Below are positions 36,647 through 45,708 of a stretch of 64,000 nt of DNA, piece by piece. Positions within the stretch are counted from its first letter, which is position 1. Each line of letters starts with the position of its first letter. The DNA is from Hippea alviniae EP5-r. Its GTDB lineage: Bacteria; Campylobacterota_A; Desulfurellia; Desulfurellales; Hippeaceae. The stretch lies in the NCBI RefSeq assembly GCF_000420385.1, contig NZ_ATUV01000002.1, forward strand, positions 186,001 to 250,000, read 5' to 3'. The notes under the pieces were generated by a model, which did not search any database, was not told the origin of the DNA, and saw only the letters and a program-made list of their open reading frames with translations. The position numbers and the translations under genes were made by a program.

Positions 36647-36875
36647 CGATATCTTACTTTTTCAATTTCATTTTTTATCCATCCAGACTAAAAGATTTGG
36701 TATTGGGCATAGACATACTTACCACTCTTTGAAATGATATACAGGTTTAGATACTTTCTCAACCACTTCATAGGATAAGAAACAACACTCAAGAAATACT
36801 CAAGCAGTAGTGTTGGGAGTCTTGCAATGTTGTCTGATATCACGGTATTACACCTTTTGAGTTTCTCTTACATGT
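36647..36875. other. Decayed coding remnant
   Basis: No intact gene. On the minus strand short open stretches (TLLLEYFLSVVSYPMKWLRKYL and a tail with WIKNEIEKV) look like the end of a degraded gene, but I cannot assign it. It may belong to the adjacent transposase relic. Confidence 0.35.
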
Positions 36876-37560
36876 ATTAATCATTCATATCTATTCCAAA
36901 GTGTGGTCTTGCAAGATTCCAGGTATCCTGCCAACTTTGGGCTTTTCTTATGAATTCTTCATCATCTCTACATCTTTCAGGATAGATAGAGAAGAAATAC
37001 TTAATCATCCTTTCTATGTGAGTTCTCAATAATAGCCTGAAGATATTTTGCACCAGGTGGAATAGGTTTTATTTCTGTATTCAGGATTGAGAATAGTTCG
37101 TTGTATTCTTTTAGTTTTTCTTTTGCTTCCTTCAGCAGAATTCAGCACCATTGTCTAATCTTATATTTATCTTCTCTTTGACACTATGAGCCCTTAACCA
37201 GAGTACAACAAGCATAAGAAAGGCTAAATCGTATATTGCAGCAGATAAACTATGTGAATAAGCAGTAAATCTAATTCTGGTTTTTACATCTATGGCATTA
37301 TACTCATAAACTGGCAGATTGTATTTTACTATGTGGTCATACACATCCTTTGGTAAAGCGGATTTATCCAGTATATGCTTTGTGTCAACCTGAAGATAGG
37401 TAAATGGCGTAAGGTGTTCATAGTCATACAGCCTTCTTCTGTTGCCATTTATCGTTCTTATCTTCTTTGGCTTTAATCTGTTTCTTTTTAGGATTGCCTT
37501 TATTGTGTTTTCACTGATTTCTTATGTCAAAGCTACAATAAACTCCCCACCCTTTTGGTA
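36876..37560 (-). pseudogene. Integrase-core (DDE) transposase relic
   Basis: Minus-strand frames read KAILKRNRLKPKKIRTINGNRRR, TPFTYLQVDTKHILDKSALPKD (first D), YEYNAIDVKTRIRFTAYSHSLS and INIRLDNGAEFC (second D). After a frameshift they continue KLKEYNELFSILNTEIKPIPPGAKYLQAIIENSH (E) and ARPHFGIDMND. This is an rve-type transposase of the IS481/ISNCY kind, lacking its N-terminal helix-turn-helix and broken at least twice. Confidence 0.75.
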
Positions 37561-37619
37561 GCATGCCCTCATCTTTTTAAATAGATGGAGGGTAAATAAA
37601 ATTGTTGGGGGTTTGTATG

Positions 37620-37738
37620 TACTATTCGGTAAAAGTGTCCCCCGCACTTCTAAAATACACCACTAACGCAGACCAAAAGTGCACCACTTGATGTATAATC
37701 CTCTTTGATTCCAAATAAGGACAAAGGGAATTATCTTG
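37620..37738. mobile_element. Left end of an IS21-like element
   Basis: Contains short related motifs (GTGTCCCCCGCACTT, AAAAGTGCACCACTTGA) directly before an IstA gene. This resembles the repeated terminal sites of IS21 elements. The exact outer end is not resolved. Confidence 0.5.
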
Positions 37739-38541
37739 ATGCTGAGTTATGAGGAGTTTGTTATGATACATACACTGCATAAACAAGGACATTCCATAAG
37801 GGCAATTTCAAGGATTAGAGGAATAAACAGAAGAACTATAGCAAAAAGGCTAAAGGAGGATGAACCCAAGCCATATAAAGCAAGGGTTTGTCCAAGTAAA
37901 CTCGACCCTTTTAAAGAGTATATCGGAAAAAGGCTTCTCTCGGCTTTACCCCATAGGATACCATCAACTGTTGTATTAGATGAGATAGTAGAAAAAGGCT
38001 ATGAAGGTAAAATAAGAATATTGCAGGTGTATATGCACAAATGGTATGAAGAGAATCAAGCATCAAAGAGAAAAGAAGAAAGCATAATAAGGTTTGAAAC
38101 TAAGCCCGGCTTTCAGGCTCAGGTTGATTGGACTACCATAAGAGGAGGAAAATCACCTATCTATGGTTTTGTTATGATTCTAAGCTACTCAAGGGCTCCA
38201 TTTGTATACTTCACAGACTCAATGAAACAGGATGTATGGCAAGACTGCCACATAAGAGCATTTTCATACTTTGGAGGAGTTCCAAAAACCATACTTTATG
38301 ATAATCTAAAGAGTGCAATTATAGAGAGAAATAAATACGGACAAAACAGACACGGATTTAATCAGAAGTTTTTAGATTTCTCCAAAGGCTGGTTTATACA
38401 AAAATATGCAAACCATATAGGCCTCAGACCAAGGAAAAGGTTGAAAGATTTAACAGATACCTAAAGGAAAACTTCTACAGACCCCTTGTTGCATCTTTAA
38501 AAGGCAGTGGTATAGAGATAACTGCAAATTTGTTAAACTCG
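37739..38541 (+). pseudogene. istA: IS21-family transposase IstA, frameshifted and truncated
   Basis: Helix-turn-helix MLSYEEFVMIHTLHKQGHSIRAISRIRGINRRTIAKRL, then the rve domain with FQAQVDWTTI (first D), YFGGVPKTILYDNLKSAI (second D) and, after a frameshift near 38395, RPQTKEKVERFNRYLKENFYRPL (E). The frame stops where the IS256-like element begins. No istB remains. Confidence 0.85.
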
Positions 38542-38542
38542 A

Positions 38543-39744
38543 GACTTCCACCGTTTCTTGTGTCTTTCCCTTATCATAATACTTCACTATCCCTGGAATC
38601 GCAATCTTCAAATTTAGAAACAAATATTTGATTCAACTCGTATCTTTTTGACTTAATCAGAGGATTGACGCTCCATCTCCTATCCAGCTTATCTATTGCA
38701 ACAAACAAAGCAACATTTAAAACATCCATAGATTGGAAGAAACCTTCTTTTCTCAGTCTCTGTTTTTCAAAGGTAGAGTGAACCGATTCAACGGTGTTTG
38801 TCGAATTGATGAATTTTCTTATGGTCTCTGGATATTTTAAGAAAGACAAGAACTCCTCTTTCTTTGATTCTAAATATTGAGTGTAGGTTTTATATCGTTT
38901 CTTTAATTTATCGATAATATCGGTTTGAAATATAACCAACCCTTTATCAAATGTATCGCAGTAATTTTTAATCTCTTTTAGTTTTTTATTAATATAAGAA
39001 GCGTCTGAACATCAATACCCTTTTCATTCCCCTGTTTATCAAATCCTGCAAAACCTCCATCCATGTGGATTTATTCTCTTTTCCAAAGAAAGAATAATAT
39101 CCAAGAAGGGATTTATTCGCGTTTATATCTATACCAGCAACAGTATAGACAACACTCTTTTTAACCCTTTTATCCTTTAAATCTTTTACCATGCAATGGT
39201 AAGCATCGATATAGATGAAATAATAGCTTTCCTGTAATTCTTTTGACTTGAATTCAAGCATTTGGTTTTTATGTATTTCATCATAAGCTTTTTCGCTAAA
39301 GTCTAAACCTCTTAATTTCATCTTGTATACAATTTCCTGTTTTGAATCTCAGTTGATTAAAAAAGAAAAGATTAAATCTTCAAAACTTTCGTCGTATCTT
39401 TGATATTTAGGAGGTAGGAGATTTAAACGAAAGTTTGAGCTCCTTGTTCTTGGAGCCTCAAGTTCCAGTTTACCAAGCCCTGTATTTAGGGTTCTTCTGT
39501 ATACTCCATTGCCTTTATCCTTTGGGTTTTCAAGAAGATATTCATATCTCTCCTTTCCCATTATTTCAATTAACAACCCTTCCATTAAAGAGGCTAATTT
39601 ATTCTTACCATATTCATCCAGTTCTCTTACTACATCCATATTATTTGACATTATTTCTTTTAACATATCTCTGTTCATGTAAGCCACCCTCCTTTAAAAA
39701 TCATTTTACTTATTTTGAGGATAGACACAAAATTGTTTTAAGTC
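38543..39744 (-). mobile_element. IS256-like insertion sequence relic nested in the IS21 element
   Basis: Imperfect terminal inverted repeats: left GACTT...TTGTGTCTTTCC (38543-38569) and right, read inverted, GACTT...TTGTGTCTATCC (39744-39719). It interrupts istA. I see no clear target-site duplication, suggesting further deletion. Confidence 0.65.
38574..39687 (-). pseudogene. IS256-family (Mutator) transposase in three broken frames
   Basis: N-terminal piece 39349-39687 (MLKEIMSNN...IMGKERYEYLLENPKDKGNGVYRRTL, LELEAPRTR). Middle piece 38989-39321 with YYFIYIDAYHCMVKD and VVYTVAGIDINANKSLLGYY. C-terminal piece 38574-38939 with FLKYPETIRKFINSTNTVESVHSTFEKQRLRKEGFF and NVALFVAIDKLDRRW. The family order is complete but broken twice by frame loss. 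Confidence 0.85.
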
Positions 39745-39745
39745 C

Positions 39746-39923
39746 CGGGATATTATCCGACATTGTAAGGAATGGGTATGTTGAGAATAGAAAAGACAAG
39801 AAGTTTAACGAGTTAGTGAAAAAGGCTATAGAGCACGATATACTATTTCTTTTAGCAGATAAGGATAAGATAGTTTTTAACTCCCAAATAATGAAAAAGG
39901 GTGCTGAAGTTTATTTAGGATAA
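39746..39923 (+). pseudogene. C-terminal fragment of an unknown gene
   Basis: Open frame entering from the insertion sequence end: GILSDIVRNGYVENRKDKKFNELVKKAIEHD and ILFLLADKDKIVFNSQIMKKGAEVYLG before a stop. It has no start of its own and probably is the tail of a gene cut by the mobile elements. Not recognised. Confidence 0.4.
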
Positions 39924-40102
39924 AAACTGTGAAGATGGAAAGGGCTAAAGAGATACCATTTTTACAATATGATTGCCTTTTTATTTTACAAAAAGTGTTT
40001 TACAATAATTAGATTTGCAAAATAAATTAACTTGCAAAAACATAAATTATATTGTATGTATGACTTTGAGAAATGGTTATAATAAAGATTGGAAAGTAAG
40101 GC

Positions 40103-40834
40103 ATGTTTATTGAAACCAAAACCCGCTCTCTTTTGAAAGCCGTCTCTTGGCGTGTTTTTGCCACAAGTATAACGATTCTTATTGTTTTTATATTTTTTGG
40201 AAAGTTAGAGCTTGCTATAGCTGCTGGCATTTTGGAAAGTATAAGTAAAATTATAATGTATTTTGTCCATGAGAGAATCTGGAATAAAATAAACTTTGGC
40301 AGGAAAAGAGTTGAGCCATTTGTTTTATGGTTTACTGGACTTCCGCTATCTGGAAAGACAACCATAGCCAATGCGGTGTATGAGAAATTGAAGGGAATAA
40401 AGAATCTTCCTATCCAGAGAATTGATAGTAAGGACATAAGGGAGATGATACCAGAGATAGGATACGATAGAGAAGATAGAGTTCGCCATTTAAAGAGAGT
40501 TGGTTTTTTGATAAAAGTTTTGCAGTCCAATTCTATTTCTGTTGTTGCTTCCTTTGTTTCGCCTTATAAGGATATTAGAGAGTTTTTAAGGAAAAATACC
40601 AAAAATTTCATTGAGATTTATGTAAAAGCAAGTATAGATGAGTGCAAAAGAAGAGACTATAAGGGCGTTTATAAGAAGGCTGAGATTGGGGAAATAAAAA
40701 ACCTAACCGGTATTCATGAACCTTATGAAGAGCCTGATTCTGCCGAGATAGTTTTAGATACAGAAAAATACTCGATTGAAGAGATGACAGAAATAGTTTA
40801 TAAGTATGTGATGAAAAATATTGTAAAACTTTAA
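40103..40834 (+). CDS. DUF2061 membrane domain fused to an adenylylsulfate-kinase-like domain
   Basis: Protein of 243 residues. Residues 1-65 form a DUF2061 domain with two membrane helices ([22 protein letters not shown]...[21 protein letters not shown]). Residues 72-240 resemble APS kinase: P-loop GLPLSGKTT near 79, [16 protein letters not shown] near 115, [10 protein letters not shown] near 150 and [24 protein letters not shown] near 190. The usual LDGDN is replaced by RIDSKDI, so activity may differ. The fusion would tether PAPS synthesis to the membrane, beside the sulfotransferase pathway (inference). Followed at 10 bp by cysD. Confidence 0.85.
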   Translation: MFIETKTRSLLKAVSWRVFATSITILIVFIFFGKLELAIAAGILESISKIIMYFVHERIWNKINFGRKRVEPFVLWFTGLPLSGKTTIANAVYEKLKGIKNLPIQRIDSKDIREMIPEIGYDREDRVRHLKRVGFLIKVLQSNSISVVASFVSPYKDIREFLRKNTKNFIEIYVKASIDECKRRDYKGVYKKAEIGEIKNLTGIHEPYEEPDSAEIVLDTEKYSIEEMTEIVYKYVMKNIVKL

Positions 40835-40844
40835 AGGTGTGGTT

Positions 40845-41753
40845 ATGGATAACGATAAAATAACGCATTTAAAGTTGCTTGAGTACGAGAGCATTCACAT
40901 AATAAGAGAAGCGATAGCAGAAGCAGAAAATCCAGTGCTTTTATACTCCATAGGCAAGGACTCATCCGTCTTGCTTCATCTTGCATTGAAGGCATTTTAT
41001 CCGGCAAAATTACCGTTTCCTGTAATGCATATAGATACAACATGGAAGTTTAGAGAGATGATAGAGTTTAGGGACAAAAGGGCAAAAGAGTTAGGGCTTG
41101 ATTTAATAGTTTATATAAATGAAGAAGGACTAAAGAAAGGGATAAATCCGTTTACTCACGGTAGCAAGGTTCATACAGACATAATGAAGACTGAAGCTCT
41201 AAAAAAAGCGTTGGATAAGTATAAGTTTGATGTGATTTTGGGTGGTGCAAGGAGAGACGAAGAAAAGTCAAGGGCAAAAGAGAGGATTTTCTCATTCAGA
41301 GACAAACATCACAGATGGGATCCAAAGAATCAGAGACCAGAGTTGTGGAATTTGTATAATTTGAAAAAGAACAAGGGTGAGAGTATAAGGGTTTTTCCGT
41401 TGTCTAATTGGACAGAATTAGATATATGGTTGTATATTTACCTTGAAAATATTCCTGTTGTTCCACTTTATTTTGCAAAAGAGAGACCGGTTGTTGAATA
41501 CGATGGCACTTTGATTCTTGTGGATGATGATAGAATGCCATTAGAGTTAAGAAAAAAGGCTCAAATGAAATGGGTTAGATTTAGAACGCTTGGCTGTTAT
41601 CCACTTACAGGTGCAATAGAGTCGAAAGCAAAAACTTTACCTGAAGTTATACAGGAAACCCTGTTAGCGAAGTACTCAGAGAGACAGGGAAGATTAATAG
41701 ATTTTGACCAGGTTGGAAGTATGGAGAAGAAGAAGATAGAAGGGTATTTCTGA
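40845..41753 (+). CDS. cysD: Sulfate adenylyltransferase subunit 2
   Basis: ATP sulfurylase catalytic subunit of 302 residues. [17 protein letters not shown] near residue 36 is the PP-loop, [14 protein letters not shown] near 65, [21 protein letters not shown] near 130 and [14 protein letters not shown] near 248. AAAGGTG precedes the ATG. With CysNC it makes APS and PAPS from sulfate. In a polysaccharide locus the product most likely serves sulfation, not cysteine synthesis (inference). Confidence 0.96.
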   Translation: MDNDKITHLKLLEYESIHIIREAIAEAENPVLLYSIGKDSSVLLHLALKAFYPAKLPFPVMHIDTTWKFREMIEFRDKRAKELGLDLIVYINEEGLKKGINPFTHGSKVHTDIMKTEALKKALDKYKFDVILGGARRDEEKSRAKERIFSFRDKHHRWDPKNQRPELWNLYNLKKNKGESIRVFPLSNWTELDIWLYIYLENIPVVPLYFAKERPVVEYDGTLILVDDDRMPLELRKKAQMKWVRFRTLGCYPLTGAIESKAKTLPEVIQETLLAKYSERQGRLIDFDQVGSMEKKKIEGYF

Positions 41754-41756
41754 AAA

Positions 41757-41815
41757 TGTAGGTGTTGGGTATTAGGTAATTGGGTATTGGGTGTTGGGTA
41801 GTGGGTACTGGGGTT
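41757..41815 (+). repeat. Degenerate TTGGGTATTGGG-type repeat, left arm of the four-helix gene element
   Basis: About eight imperfect 7-8 bp units (GGTGTTGGGTATTAGG, TAATTGGGTATTGGGTG, TTGGGTAGTGGGTACTGGGG) starting three bases after the cysD stop. A complementary-type array lies at 42217-42265, so the gene between them has inverted degenerate flanks. Confidence 0.75.
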
Positions 41816-41828
41816 GAAGGGAGTAGGG

Positions 41829-42194
41829 ATGGGTAATTTTAAGGAATTGGATGTGTGGAAAAAGGCTAAAAATTTAGCAGTTGAGATATATAAAATGACA
41901 GAGAGTGATTCTTTTAAAAAAGATTTTTCTTTGAGAGACCAAATTAGGAGAGCTGCTGTATCGATTCCAAGTAATATAGCTGAAGGAGATGAGAGATTTA
42001 GCAATAAAGAAGCTATTAGATGTTTCTACATAGCAAATGGTTCCATTGCAGAGTTGATTACACAACTTTTAATATGTAGGGATATAGGATATTTACATGA
42101 ATCAGAAGTCAATACATTTCTTTCTGAATTAGAAAGACTTTCAAAAATGATAAAAACACTAATTAAATATAGGGTGAGCAATGAAGGAAAATAA
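41829..42194 (+). CDS. Four-helix-bundle protein (23S rRNA intervening-sequence/S23 family)
   Basis: Protein of 121 residues with the family pattern FKELDVWKKAKNLAVEIYKMTESDSFKKDFSLRDQIRRAAVSIPSNIAEG, then FYIANGSIAELITQLL and a final leucine-rich helix. Homologues occur in 23S rRNA intervening sequences and as Avd-like proteins beside reverse transcriptases; neither is present here. It splits cysD from cysNC and overlaps cysNC by 14 bases. Flanking degenerate inverted repeats suggest it arrived as a unit. Confidence 0.88.
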   Translation: MGNFKELDVWKKAKNLAVEIYKMTESDSFKKDFSLRDQIRRAAVSIPSNIAEGDERFSNKEAIRCFYIANGSIAELITQLLICRDIGYLHESEVNTFLSELERLSKMIKTLIKYRVSNEGK

Positions 42195-44217
42195 TAAAAA
42201 CCAAATATCTGCTATCCAAAACCCAGAACCCAAAACCGAATACCCAGAACCAAATACCCAAAACCTTATAAAAAGCAACATACTCGAATATCTCCGTCAG
42301 CATGAACAGAAAGAGCTATTGCGTTTTATAACTTGTGGCAGTGTTGATGATGGCAAAAGTACTCTTATAGGAAGGCTGCTTTATGAAACAAAGGCTGTGT
42401 TTAAGGACCAGCTTATGGCTCTAAAGGCAGAAGCAAAGTATAAGAGAACGGAAGATGAGATAGATTTTTCTTTGCTTGTTGATGGGCTTCAGGCGGAGAG
42501 AGAACAGGGTATAACTATAGATGTTGCCTATAGGTATTTTTCAAGTGAAAAGAGAAAATTTATCATAGCAGACACACCAGGGCATGAACAATACACAAGG
42601 AATACAGTCACAGGAGCATCAAATGCTGATTTGGCTGTTATTTTAATAGATGCGAGAAATGGAGTTTTAACTCAAACCAAAAGGCACTCTTTTATAATGG
42701 TTTTGCTTGGAATAAGACATATTGTCGTTGCTATAAACAAAATGGACCTTGTGGAATACAGAGAAGAAGTTTTTGAAAAGATAAAAAGCGACTATGTGAA
42801 AATAATAGAAGAGATTAGAGAGAGAGTGAGTGAAGTTGTTGGTGATTCAGAGAAGTTGAATGTAGATTTAGAGTTTATACCAATCTCTGCCTTAAAAGGC
42901 GATAATGTTGTAAAGAAGAGCAGTAATATGCCCTGGTATAAGGGTAAAACTCTGCTTGAGTATCTGAATAGCGTGAAAGTTCAAAGTTCAGTGTTCAATA
43001 CTGGGCAGTTTCGTTTTCCTGTTCAGTATGTGAATCGTCCAAATCTTGATTACAGAGGGTATTGTGGCACTATTATCTCCGGAGAGATAAAAAAAGGTGA
43101 TGAGATAGCTGTTTTACCATCAAGGATAAAAACAAAGGTAAAGGCTATAGTGCCACCTGCTTATAGGGAAGCTCAAAGTTCAGACGATGGAAAATTTGAA
43201 CAAACAGACTCTGCTCGTGCACCAATGGCAGTTACTGTTCTTACGGAAGACGAAGTTGACATAAGCAGAGGCGATTTGATTGTAAAGCCGTCCGAGATGC
43301 CAAAATTAAGCGACACTGTTGATGTGTTTATTATCTGGATGGGGGATGAGCCCTTAGTTGTAGGAAAAACTTACGATATTAAAAAAGGAACAGGGTACTT
43401 ATCAGGTTATGTAGATGAGATATATTTTAAAATAAATATAAATACGCTCGAAAAAGAGACTGACAACAGGCTAAATATGAATGAAATCGCATACTGCCGT
43501 GTTGTTTTTACAAACGAAATACCGTTTGATTCATATTGGTCTAACAGATATACAGGCAGTTTCATTTTTATAGATAGAATAACCAATAATACCGTAGGTG
43601 CAGGTCTGATTGTAAAAGGAGGCCAATCAAAATACATATCCTGGCATCAACATAAGGTAAGCAAGCAGGATAGAAGTAAAATAAAGGGTCATAAACCATG
43701 CATTATTTGGTTTACGGGTTTGAGTGGTTCGGGTAAATCGACTATAGCTAACGCCTTGGAAGATACTTTAAATAGAAAAAGTTATCATACATATCTGCTT
43801 GACGGAGACAATATAAGACATGGTTTAAACAAAGATTTAGGCTTTTCTGATGAAGACAGGAAAGAAAATATAAGGAGAATAGCTGAAGTTGCGAAGTTGT
43901 TTGTTGATGCTGGACTAATCGTAATAACGGCTTTTATATCTCCATTTAAAGAAGAAAGGGAATTTGCAAGAAGTCTTGTCGATAAAGATGAGTTTGTTGA
44001 AGTATTTGTTGATACGCCGCTTGAAGTATGTGAGCAGAGAGACCCTAAGGGTCTTTATAAAAAAGCAAGGGAAGGAAAAATAAAGAATTTTACAGGAATA
44101 GATTCACTTTACGAACCACCCGATGCTCCAGAGATTCATATAAGGACAGAGAGATTAACTGTTCAGGAAAGCGTTGAAAGGATTATAAACTACCTTAGAA
44201 AAACAGGGATACTATGA
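42181..44217 (+). CDS. cysNC: Bifunctional sulfate adenylyltransferase subunit 1 / adenylylsulfate kinase
   Basis: NodQ-type fusion of 678 residues. The CysN GTPase begins near residue 48 with FITCGSVDDGKSTLIGRLLYE, then ADTPGHEQYTRNTVTGAS near 135 and NKMD near 187. The CysC kinase starts near 505 with PCIIWFTGLSGSGKSTIANALE, LLDGDNIRHGL near 540 and FTGIDSLYEPPDAPEIHI near 640. The first 35 residues (QNPEPKTEYPEPNTQNL) are foreign to the family and are encoded by a degenerate repeat. A further insert (KVQSSVFNTGQF, 42974-43010) lies between domains. Confidence 0.95.
   Translation: MKENNKNQISAIQNPEPKTEYPEPNTQNLIKSNILEYLRQHEQKELLRFITCGSVDDGKSTLIGRLLYETKAVFKDQLMALKAEAKYKRTEDEIDFSLLVDGLQAEREQGITIDVAYRYFSSEKRKFIIADTPGHEQYTRNTVTGASNADLAVILIDARNGVLTQTKRHSFIMVLLGIRHIVVAINKMDLVEYREEVFEKIKSDYVKIIEEIRERVSEVVGDSEKLNVDLEFIPISALKGDNVVKKSSNMPWYKGKTLLEYLNSVKVQSSVFNTGQFRFPVQYVNRPNLDYRGYCGTIISGEIKKGDEIAVLPSRIKTKVKAIVPPAYREAQSSDDGKFEQTDSARAPMAVTVLTEDEVDISRGDLIVKPSEMPKLSDTVDVFIIWMGDEPLVVGKTYDIKKGTGYLSGYVDEIYFKININTLEKETDNRLNMNEIAYCRVVFTNEIPFDSYWSNRYTGSFIFIDRITNNTVGAGLIVKGGQSKYISWHQHKVSKQDRSKIKGHKPCIIWFTGLSGSGKSTIANALEDTLNRKSYHTYLLDGDNIRHGLNKDLGFSDEDRKENIRRIAEVAKLFVDAGLIVITAFISPFKEEREFARSLVDKDEFVEVFVDTPLEVCEQRDPKGLYKKAREGKIKNFTGIDSLYEPPDAPEIHIRTERLTVQESVERIINYLRKTGIL
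42217..42265 (-). repeat. Degenerate repeat in the 5' coding end of cysNC, right arm of the four-helix gene element
   Basis: AACCCAGAACCCAAAACC, AATACCCAGAACC, AAATACCCAAAACC units; the reverse complement is the TTGGGTATTTGG type found at 41757-41815. It supplies most of the atypical N-terminal extension of CysNC. Confidence 0.72.
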
Positions 44218-44402
44218 ATTACATAAAAATATGACTTTCTTTAAAAAACCTTTGTTAAAAAAGAAAGATGAAAAGGTTCAGTATATTATTTATGATAATA
44301 ACTGCTCTCGTTTTCTCTTTTGAAAAGTTTAAAAACTATTTGGATCTATTATTGCGTTCGAGAGTGAGATAAGAAAAACAATGAAGTGGCAAAAGCACTT
44401 GA
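44218..44402 (+). other. Non-coding gap with a decayed fragment resembling part of wzx
   Basis: No intact gene. A stretch (44292-44337) reads MITALVFSFEKFKNY, close to MTVIVFSFEKFRKD of the following flippase at both DNA and protein level. It suggests a partial duplication or remnant of an earlier flippase gene. Confidence 0.4.
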
Positions 44403-45707
44403 ATGAAAAATAGATTGATAAACAATTTAAAGTTGTTTACAAACTCCGAAGATAAAAAACGGCTTTTGGAAAACTTTTTTTCACTTTCGGTCTTGCAGGG
44501 TGCAAATTATATACTGCCGTTGATAACTCTGCCTTATTTAGTAAGAGTATTAGGCCCTGAGAAATTTGGTTTAATAGCATTTGCTCAAGCGTTTATTCAA
44601 TATTTCAATATATTAACTGACTATGGTTTTCAGCTTTCAGCAACAAGGGAAATATCCATACACAGGGAAAACAAAGAGAAAGTTTCAGAAATCTTTAGCT
44701 CCGTTATGATAATAAAGTTTGCGTTATTAATTTTATCTTTTATAATAATGACTGTCATTGTTTTTTCTTTTGAAAAGTTTAGAAAAGATTGGCTGATTTA
44801 TTATTCAACATTTGGCATGGTTGTTGGTCAGGTTTTGTTCCCTGTTTGGTTCTTTCAAGGAATGGAGAGAATGAAATATATTACTTTTTTAAACATAATA
44901 GCTAAGTTAATATTTACCGTTTGCATTTTTATTTTTATCCGCAAGGTTTCAGATTATATATATGTGCCGCTTATCAACTCAGTTGGGTTTATTGTAGCAG
45001 GAATATCTGCTTTGACTATAATATGGAAAGACTTTAATTTGAGACTAAAGTTTCCCTCTTGGAAAAGTATAAAACATCAGCTAAAAGAAGGAGGATATAT
45101 ATTTATATCGAGAGTTAGTATAAGTTTCTATACCATTTCAAACACTTTTGTTTTAGGGTTGTTAACAAACAATGTCGTTGTGGGGTATTATTCCGCAGCA
45201 GAAAGATTGGTTAATGCCGTAAAGAGTCTTAATAATGTAATACTTCAGGTTATGTTTCCCTATGTATCGAGTCTTTCGAAGAAAAATTTTGATAGAGCAG
45301 TAAGAGTGGTAAGAACTGAACTAAAGTCACTGCTTGGTTCAGAGATAATTTTATGTGCGGCCGTTTTTATTGTTGCTCCTCAAATTGTGCTTCTGCTATT
45401 TGGTAAGCCATTTATAGAATCGGTGGGCATAATAAGGATTCTAATTTTTACTGCTCCTGTGATAATATTATCTGCTGTAATAGGTCAACAAATACTGCTG
45501 AATTTTGGAATGAAAAGACTGTTTACAGTAAGTATAGTATATATGTCTATTGCACATCTTATAATACTACCTCTATTAGTATTACTGAAAAGAGCGACGG
45601 GGGCTGCAATAGCAGTATTAATCACGGAAAGCCTGATACTTTCTTTCAGAATAGCCGGACTATACAGGGAAAGAAAAGACATAGCTTTATCATTATTGGG
45701 AGGATAA
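44403..45707 (+). CDS. wzx: Wzx-type polysaccharide flippase
   Basis: Integral membrane protein of 434 residues with about 12 hydrophobic helices, of the MATE/MOP flippase type. The N-terminus QGANYILPLITLPYLVRVLGPEKFGLIAFAQAFIQYFNILTDYGF is the classical Wzx signature. It should move lipid-linked repeat units across the inner membrane, paired with the Wzy at 53181. No other flippase is seen in the locus. Confidence 0.92.
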   Translation: MKNRLINNLKLFTNSEDKKRLLENFFSLSVLQGANYILPLITLPYLVRVLGPEKFGLIAFAQAFIQYFNILTDYGFQLSATREISIHRENKEKVSEIFSSVMIIKFALLILSFIIMTVIVFSFEKFRKDWLIYYSTFGMVVGQVLFPVWFFQGMERMKYITFLNIIAKLIFTVCIFIFIRKVSDYIYVPLINSVGFIVAGISALTIIWKDFNLRLKFPSWKSIKHQLKEGGYIFISRVSISFYTISNTFVLGLLTNNVVVGYYSAAERLVNAVKSLNNVILQVMFPYVSSLSKKNFDRAVRVVRTELKSLLGSEIILCAAVFIVAPQIVLLLFGKPFIESVGIIRILIFTAPVIILSAVIGQQILLNFGMKRLFTVSIVYMSIAHLIILPLLVLLKRATGAAIAVLITESLILSFRIAGLYRERKDIALSLLGG

Positions 45708-45708
45708 A

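Noticed and set aside
40052-40083. Promoter before the DUF2061 fusion gene
   Set aside because: A good TATAAT (40078-40083) is present but no -35 at acceptable distance; too weak to list as a feature.
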